A stretch of 64,000 bases of DNA, taken from contig NW_026611594.1 of assembly GCF_028502605.1 (NCBI RefSeq), positions 699,501 to 763,500 of the forward strand. The letters are read 5' to 3'. Of the stretch, positions 58,601 through 64,000 are shown one piece after another. This DNA comes from Trichoderma breve (taxonomy: Eukaryota > Ascomycota > Sordariomycetes > Hypocreales > Hypocreaceae). Position 1 is the first letter of the stretch; the number at the start of each line of letters is the position of its first letter. The notes under the pieces are model-generated. The model was given only the letters and a program-made list of their open reading frames with translations. It made no database searches and was not told where the DNA came from. The position numbers and the translations under genes were made by a program.

Positions 58601-58813
58601 TCATCATCATAATAGTAATTAACATAATAAAAAGGTTTAGCTTGATCGCCGATTCAATTCCAATGACATGGTGAAATGCCGCAACCGGTCACTAATACGA
58701 GCAGGGGACTTCGAGAGAGTGGCATGAGCTAGCATGAACACAGACAGTCTAGCAATCTGGAGTCAATTCGTTCATAGCAGCTTTCTCTCGGCCCCAGCAG
58801 GCATCAAAGCCTG

Positions 58814-58887
58814 TCCTCTGTGGCGCAATTGGCTAGCGCGTCTGACTGTTAATCAGGAGGTTGGAAGTTCGAGCCTTCCCGGAGGAG
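58814..58887 (+). tRNA. tRNA-Asn: tRNA-Asn (anticodon GUU)
   Basis: A full cloverleaf can be drawn. The acceptor TCCTCTG pairs with CGGAGGA, the D stem is GCGC/GCGC, and the anticodon stem TCTGA/TCAGG carries loop CTGTTAA with anticodon GTT. The T arm is GGAAG-TTCGAGC-CTTCC. No intron. A T7 run 18 bp downstream fits a Pol III terminator. Confidence 0.96.
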
Positions 58888-58905
58888 ACACAAACAAGGT
58901 GTTTC

Positions 58906-58931
58906 TTTTTTTACTCTTCTTTTTTTTTTTT
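58906..58931 (+). terminator. Pol III terminator T-runs
   Basis: A T7 run at 58906-58912 is backed up by a T12 run at 58920-58931, just after tRNA-Asn. Confidence 0.75.
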
Positions 58932-61900
58932 GTCTAATTGATCGGGTATTCAAAGACTCGGTCGGTGAGAATGGCCTCTGGTTGTGAAGGGCCAACGCAA
59001 AATGAAACGTGCAATGTTGTCATCTGTTAGCTCGGCAATAGTTTGAAGGAGGATTCGCTTGGCGGTCTGCATGAGCTATACAATGCAACCCTGCTCATTC
59101 ACACAACTAGACTGCATCTTAGTTACTCTTTATCTTGGTTCTAGATCTTCTTAGAGCCACTCCTCCAGAGAAGCACGCCATTGATGGAGCATGGATCAAC
59201 TGCCGGTAACAACGTTCGTTAAAAAGTTCTTTATCTAAACAAGTTTCCCCCGTTTGCCAAGCTTGGACCAAAGTCCAGCGCAACTTCAGACCAAATAACG
59301 GCAATCAGGTGAAGAAATGCCAAGAGCAAAGCTTCTCCGGTCAAGCTTCTCCGGCCATGCACTAGCCAATAGGGCTGGGCCCACCTTGAAAACAAAAGAA
59401 AAAAGTTGAAGCTGAACGAAGGGCTGATTCTTGGCTTTTGGGCTGGAGCCAGGGTTCGCAGCAAGCTAACGGAATACGACGGTAAGCCAATAAGCCAAAG
59501 GACATGGTTAAAATGAGGGTTGCGGGCCTTGATTCAGCCCAACGCCAGTGGTCTTTCAACAAAGGTCGAGCTGTCGCGACTCTATTTTCTCTAGTCTTTA
59601 ACTCGGTTATTTTGGTAGTCTGGAGTGGGCAGACATTCGATTCATACAACCAAGTCTGGTTACATATGTATGTATGTCGGTAAATATAGTATCTTAGTGC
59701 TAGGCAAGGCTGAGAACCAGGACGTTAGACTGTGCGGTGCGGACTTTTACCGCATAGCGTCTCCATCTGACCCCCATATTGTCAGTGCACTTCTGACGCG
59801 ATTGCAAAAAAGAATTCGTGACAGATGCGGCAACCCCAGATGCTGATGCCCCCAGAAATGGCAACGCCTCGAGAGGTACAGGTGATAAGCGGCCTCCCCC
59901 TTGGTAGTGACACGGGCATTTAGCTTCGAAAGTTGCGTCTCAAAAGATATAAGCTCCTGTGTCATAGGAGTTCGCCGCCCTACGAGCCTAAAAGGGGGGT
60001 CCCCTTGAGCCATAGGTTGTCAAGTTCTAGAAAGCTTGGCTAAAATAGGAACATCAAGAGAGACTTGACCGGGTGCTAACTTTGGGTCTCAACCCCTGCA
60101 GTGATTGACGCGGTACTATACCGAAAGGCAATGCCGAGCTGAGTTGGGGGTGTCTTATTATCAACTTCGAGATACACAATATAGTTTGATGATAGGGGCA
60201 TGTGGGTATTTCTCCGATGATCATATTCACACCATCTACGGGGAACTATGTGAATACGAAGATGGCTTGGAAACCATAGCATGAGACAATTCACTTCAGT
60301 GCGAGTCAAGAATTGTTAGTATCAATAAAAAACTAATTCGAAGCATCAGTGGCTTCGGTCTCCATTCAAATTGTTATGGTTAGCTAAACAAGGCGTGAAC
60401 GTGGAATGGTGATCGGATACTTCTAGAGGGTACCTGCGTCGGAGGGACACCGTGCCTTGACGCGCTGCGGAACTCCGACATTGATCTCAGGGGAACGATA
60501 CCTTCTAGATACAGATATCTACTATTTATGGTTTTGGTGTATATTTCTCAAGTAGTACAAGCGTACATGACCCTTTAAACAAGACTATGTGTGTGAAAGT
60601 TAAATAATGATCTATCAGAGGACTCAAAGCTGATTGCAGTGTAGTTGATAGAGTTGGGCTTCATCTCGGGCATCAAGGCCGAGCATCGGTATCAGGGCAT
60701 CTTATGTCCATCTACAGTAAAGCGTTGAGGTAAATTCAGCAGTCTCTCACCTCCACAGATACAGAGCTGAAATGGTAATTATTATAGGGGTTGCGATAGT
60801 GAAACGGGTACTTTTGTTTAAAAGGGGGTAGATAGGATGTATCAGTACAATGTCAGAGTGGTAGGCTTGATGTACTCATTAGAGAGGTTGCCTATTGTGA
60901 TAACAAACATGAGTAAAAAGTCTCATGTACCTATTGTCAAGATTTGTAAACATGAATAATAACTTGGCTGTACATCAGATCTTGGCGGCCTCTCAGCTCG
61001 ATGATCATGGCTGATCGCACCAACAACCAAGCGCGAGTACAGACCGTGGCTTGTCAGCCAGAGAAAAAGAGAGTGCTCTGACGTGAATATGACATTTTCC
61101 AACACTTTCTGTGGGTTGAGTTATCCACAGTCTTGCAATGACTCGTCTGGTTTTCATCACATGTTCTAGATATATTAAGAATGTAATTCTATTAACGATA
61201 AAAGCTACGCTTGGTAGAAAGCACTCATGAAATTCTTCTCACAATCTTAGTACAGTATTGTCTCTCGAGGACAACAACGCGCTCAATCAATATTAAACTT
61301 GGATAAATTGACGCTGCTGGGATATCAAAGGACGGAATTCCCGTTGTTCTCGCAACATCGTAACACCACAGGAAAGAGAAGGATTTTGCAAATGTATGGT
61401 AAATAAAAATTAATGGCTCCATAAAAGGTTCTGTCTTTTCGGTCTTTTCGGACACTTCGCCTTTCTTTCTTCTCCATGTTCTTCTCTTCTATATGTACTT
61501 TTCACATTCTACAGCTGGCTTACGGCATGATCATACTGACACTCCCGTAGCGGAATGCACTGCTTAGAGATAACTTTAATATTCTTTTATGCACCGGGAT
61601 AAAGGTAGCAGGTGGTATAAGACAGGATACTTGCCAATTTTACAGAAGCTCAAGCAAGTAGTCATAGTGCGCCTGACAGGGGTCCTGGACTTGGGAGTCA
61701 ACTATTTTGTCAGTTTCAATTAAAGCATGATTCGCTGAATCGAGAACACAAAGGTTCAGTAGACAGACATTATAGAACTATCAATTATATGATACTCGCA
61801 TTGCCACCTGGCCGCTACATCAAATCTTTTGGAGTTGAAATAAGAATACGATTACGGGACATAATAAGCGTATACGCGTATTGGTACCAGGTAATCTTGA

Positions 61901-62707
61901 TGACTTGATATAGGATGTCAACACGTATCATGGGTCAGTAAGCAGCCATAGAGAGTGGTTGTTGTCTGCCTATTGGTGAAGCAACTTGCAAAGGGGTCAA
62001 GTTTCAAGAACTCAATGCCAAGCCCAAGTTGTTGGATGGAGGAGTTCAGGTCAGTAACCTCACTGAGGCACAACACCATTGACAAAGCTGAGAAATTTAA
62101 TATAGAGAAGAGATTTGCTCGCTCGTAAGGAGTAGAGCTTGTAACAAAAGGACTATTGGCTATCAATCTGGCAATTGCGATGCACGTTGAGTCCCGATGC
62201 ATCTGGGATTCACTTCTAGATACTTGAACAATATGCCACTTGCCTCAAACGTCATAACATTCATACTCCAATCTCCCCCTACAAGACGATCTAGTAGACG
62301 CATAAAATTCTTGATTTAAATATTCTTGATCTAAATACGATTGATTTCTTCAATCTAGAAATGATGCTAAATTTTTGTTGTCATGGAGAACGAAAGAAAG
62401 TTTCTAGGTTAGGTGGACTCCCGTAATTTTGGGTATCGTTGAACTGCATAGCCACAGTTTTCAGCCACATAGAGGGGGGTTCATGTGGCTTATCTGCTAT
62501 CGGCCGATAAGATTTTTCTACTTGGAATTTTTTTTAGAGGGGCTCAAAAATTGTGCTGTTGAAGATTCGCAGCTTTAATTTTGCGATTCCGCACAGAGTC
62601 CAGATTCAACGTGAGTGGATGCGCGCATTGATTGATTCGTATGATCATCTGACTGACCTAAAAGCTTCATCAGGTAATCTAGCGAATCTCTGCACATCAC
62701 GATAACC
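58932..62707. other. AT-rich gene-poor region
   Basis: About 3.8 kb with many stops in all frames. The longest frames (under 100 codons, for example 61918-62202 minus) have no domain I recognise. A 14-bp tandem repeat lies at 59329-59356. No terminal repeats or transposase motifs seen. Confidence 0.45.
59329..59356. repeat. 14-bp tandem repeat
   Basis: AAGCTTCTCCGGTC followed directly by AAGCTTCTCCGGCC. Confidence 0.8.
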
Positions 62708-64000
62708 ATGTCGAAGCGCACAGCGGACGATCATGGCGACCTGCCGCTCAAGGGTGGTGAGCGCCCCGAGCAGATGGATGTCGATATGGACAAGGACATG
62801 GGCGAGTTCGAGGACGAGTTTGAAGATGAGTTCGAGAGCGAAGATGAAATCATCGAGGCTGGTGTAGATGGACGGCCAGATGCCGAGAGAGAAGCCGAGG
62901 AGAAAGAGCGTAAGTGTCCAGCACTTTTTGCGCATTGCGCTGGGTTGTTCGACAAGATTCAATTGGGAGCTGTAGCTGACGAAATTGGTTCATACAGAGG
63001 CTATGGAGGTCGATCAAGGAACCTTCATTGTCGGACGAAGCAAGCTAGAGCCTGGCCAGACGCTGGCGCCTGATTTGACGACGTACGAAATGTTGCACGG
63101 CCTCAACACGCCCTGGCCCTGCTTGTCCTTTGACATTGTCAGGGACTCCCTCGGCGACAACCGCAAGGCCTACCCTCACACCATGTACACCGTCACCGGA
63201 ACACAGGCCGAGTCTTCAAAGGCTCACGAGAACGAGCTGCTGGTCGTCAAGTTCAGCGGCCTGAGCAAGATGGATCGCAACGGCGACGACTCCGACTCCG
63301 AGGACGACGACGACGAGGATGCCGATCCTATCCTGGAGAGCAAGTCGATTCCCCTCAACTCATGCACCAACCGTATCCGCACGCACCAGATCCCCAGCCA
63401 AGACCCTTCCAAGCCTCCCACGACGCTCACAGCCACCATGACCGAATCAGCACATGTCTTCATCCACGACGTCACACCTCATCTCACCTCGTTCGATGTC
63501 CCCGGCACCGTCATCACGGCGCAGCAGAACAAGCCCATCTCTACCATCAGGGCGCACAAGTCTGAGGGCTATGCCGTGGACTGGTCGCCGCTTGTCCCCG
63601 GCGGAAAGCTCCTCACTGGTGACAACGACGGCCTCATCTACATGACTTCGCGCACCGACGGAGGCGGCTGGGTCACCGACAACAGGGCCTTCCAGGGCCA
63701 CACCAGCAGCGTCGAGGAGATCCAGTGGTCTCCTTCCGAGCAGTCCGTCTTCGCATCCGCCTCCAGCGATGGCACGATCCGCATCTGGGACGTCCGCTCC
63801 AAGTCTCGCAAGCCCGCCATCACGGTCCAAGTCTCCAACTACGACGTCAACGTCATGTCGTGGTCAAGACACCAGACCAACCTCCTCGCCTCGGGAGCCG
63901 ACGACGGAACATGGGCCGTCTGGGACCTCCGACAATGGAAGGCCAACGCCAACAAGCCCCAGCCGCTGGCCAGCTTCAACTACCACAAGGAGCAAGTCTG
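62708..64000 (+). CDS. RRB1: Rrb1/GRWD1-type WD40 ribosome assembly protein (partial)
   Basis: Exon 1 is 62708-62909; an 88-bp intron follows, and exon 2 starts at 62998 and runs off the window. About 400 residues are visible and the C-terminus is missing. The N-terminus is strongly acidic (DMGEFEDEFEDEFESEDE), then comes the histone-binding-protein-like segment (YEMLHGLNTPWPCLSFDIV), a second acidic loop, and WD repeats such as VEEIQWSPSEQSVFASAS with IRIWDVRS, then LLASGADDGTWAVWDLR. This is the plan of yeast Rrb1 and human GRWD1, a nucleolar chaperone that escorts ribosomal protein uL3 into 60S assembly. The ATG at 62708 is the first in frame. The gene appears intact as far as it goes. Confidence 0.9.

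Overview
The window looks like nuclear DNA of a filamentous ascomycete, most likely a hypocrealean mould close to Trichoderma. The reasons are many short GT-AG introns (about 50-135 bp), fungus-specific families (a HET-domain protein, a fungal_trans transcription factor, an NmrA-like protein, GT32 glycosyltransferases) and a secreted GH30 endo-beta-1,6-glucanase of the kind known from Trichoderma. The genus is an inference from protein character, not from a search. All exon joins were worked out by hand from splice sites and reading-frame continuity.

Layout. 0.6-2.4 kb (-): DHA1-type MFS transporter, five exons. 3.9-5.1 kb (+): PHD-finger/coiled-coil protein. 6.0-6.9 kb (-): DUF829/PaxU-like hydrolase. 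8.1-8.6 kb (-): tautomerase-superfamily protein. 10.1-17.1 kb: a compact metabolic group made of an isochorismatase-like hydrolase (+), a class V PLP enzyme (-), a RidA enamine deaminase (+, divergent from the PLP gene) and a BBE-type FAD oxidase (+). 17.6-19.1 kb (-): GH30 glucanase. 19.1-30.2 kb: about 11 kb without a convincing gene, rich in simple repeats, ending at a large C2H2 plus fungal_trans transcription factor (30.2-33.9 kb, +). 35.4-36.0 kb (+): Nudix hydrolase. 36-42.3 kb: gene-poor, ending in the pyrimidine-rich leader of an alpha-arrestin (42.4-45.7 kb, +). 46.7-47.1 kb (+): small unknown protein. 47.1-47.6 kb (-): NmrA-like remnant. 48.2-50.5 kb (+): HET-domain protein. 51.2-55.2 kb (-): two GT32 glycosyltransferases. 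57.4-58.6 kb (+): GPI12/PIG-L deacetylase, followed by tRNA-Asn(GUU). 58.9-62.7 kb: AT-rich and gene-poor. 62.7 kb to the window end (+): Rrb1/GRWD1-type WD40 ribosome assembly factor, cut by the window edge.

How the genes may work together. The PLP enzyme and RidA start back to back across 634 bp. RidA proteins hydrolyse the enamine/imine by-products of PLP enzymes, so the pair has a plausible biochemical logic, and the flanking hydrolase and FAD oxidase make a small catabolic or specialised-metabolite group possible. The 51-59 kb section groups two Golgi-type sugar transferases with an ER GPI-anchor enzyme, a loose glycan neighbourhood. The rest looks like unrelated housekeeping and accessory genes.

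No single element is clearly a new class of system. The best leads are the 10-17 kb enzyme group, the SR-like N-terminus of the alpha-arrestin, and the long gene-free tract with a dense GTAC cluster before the C2H2 factor.
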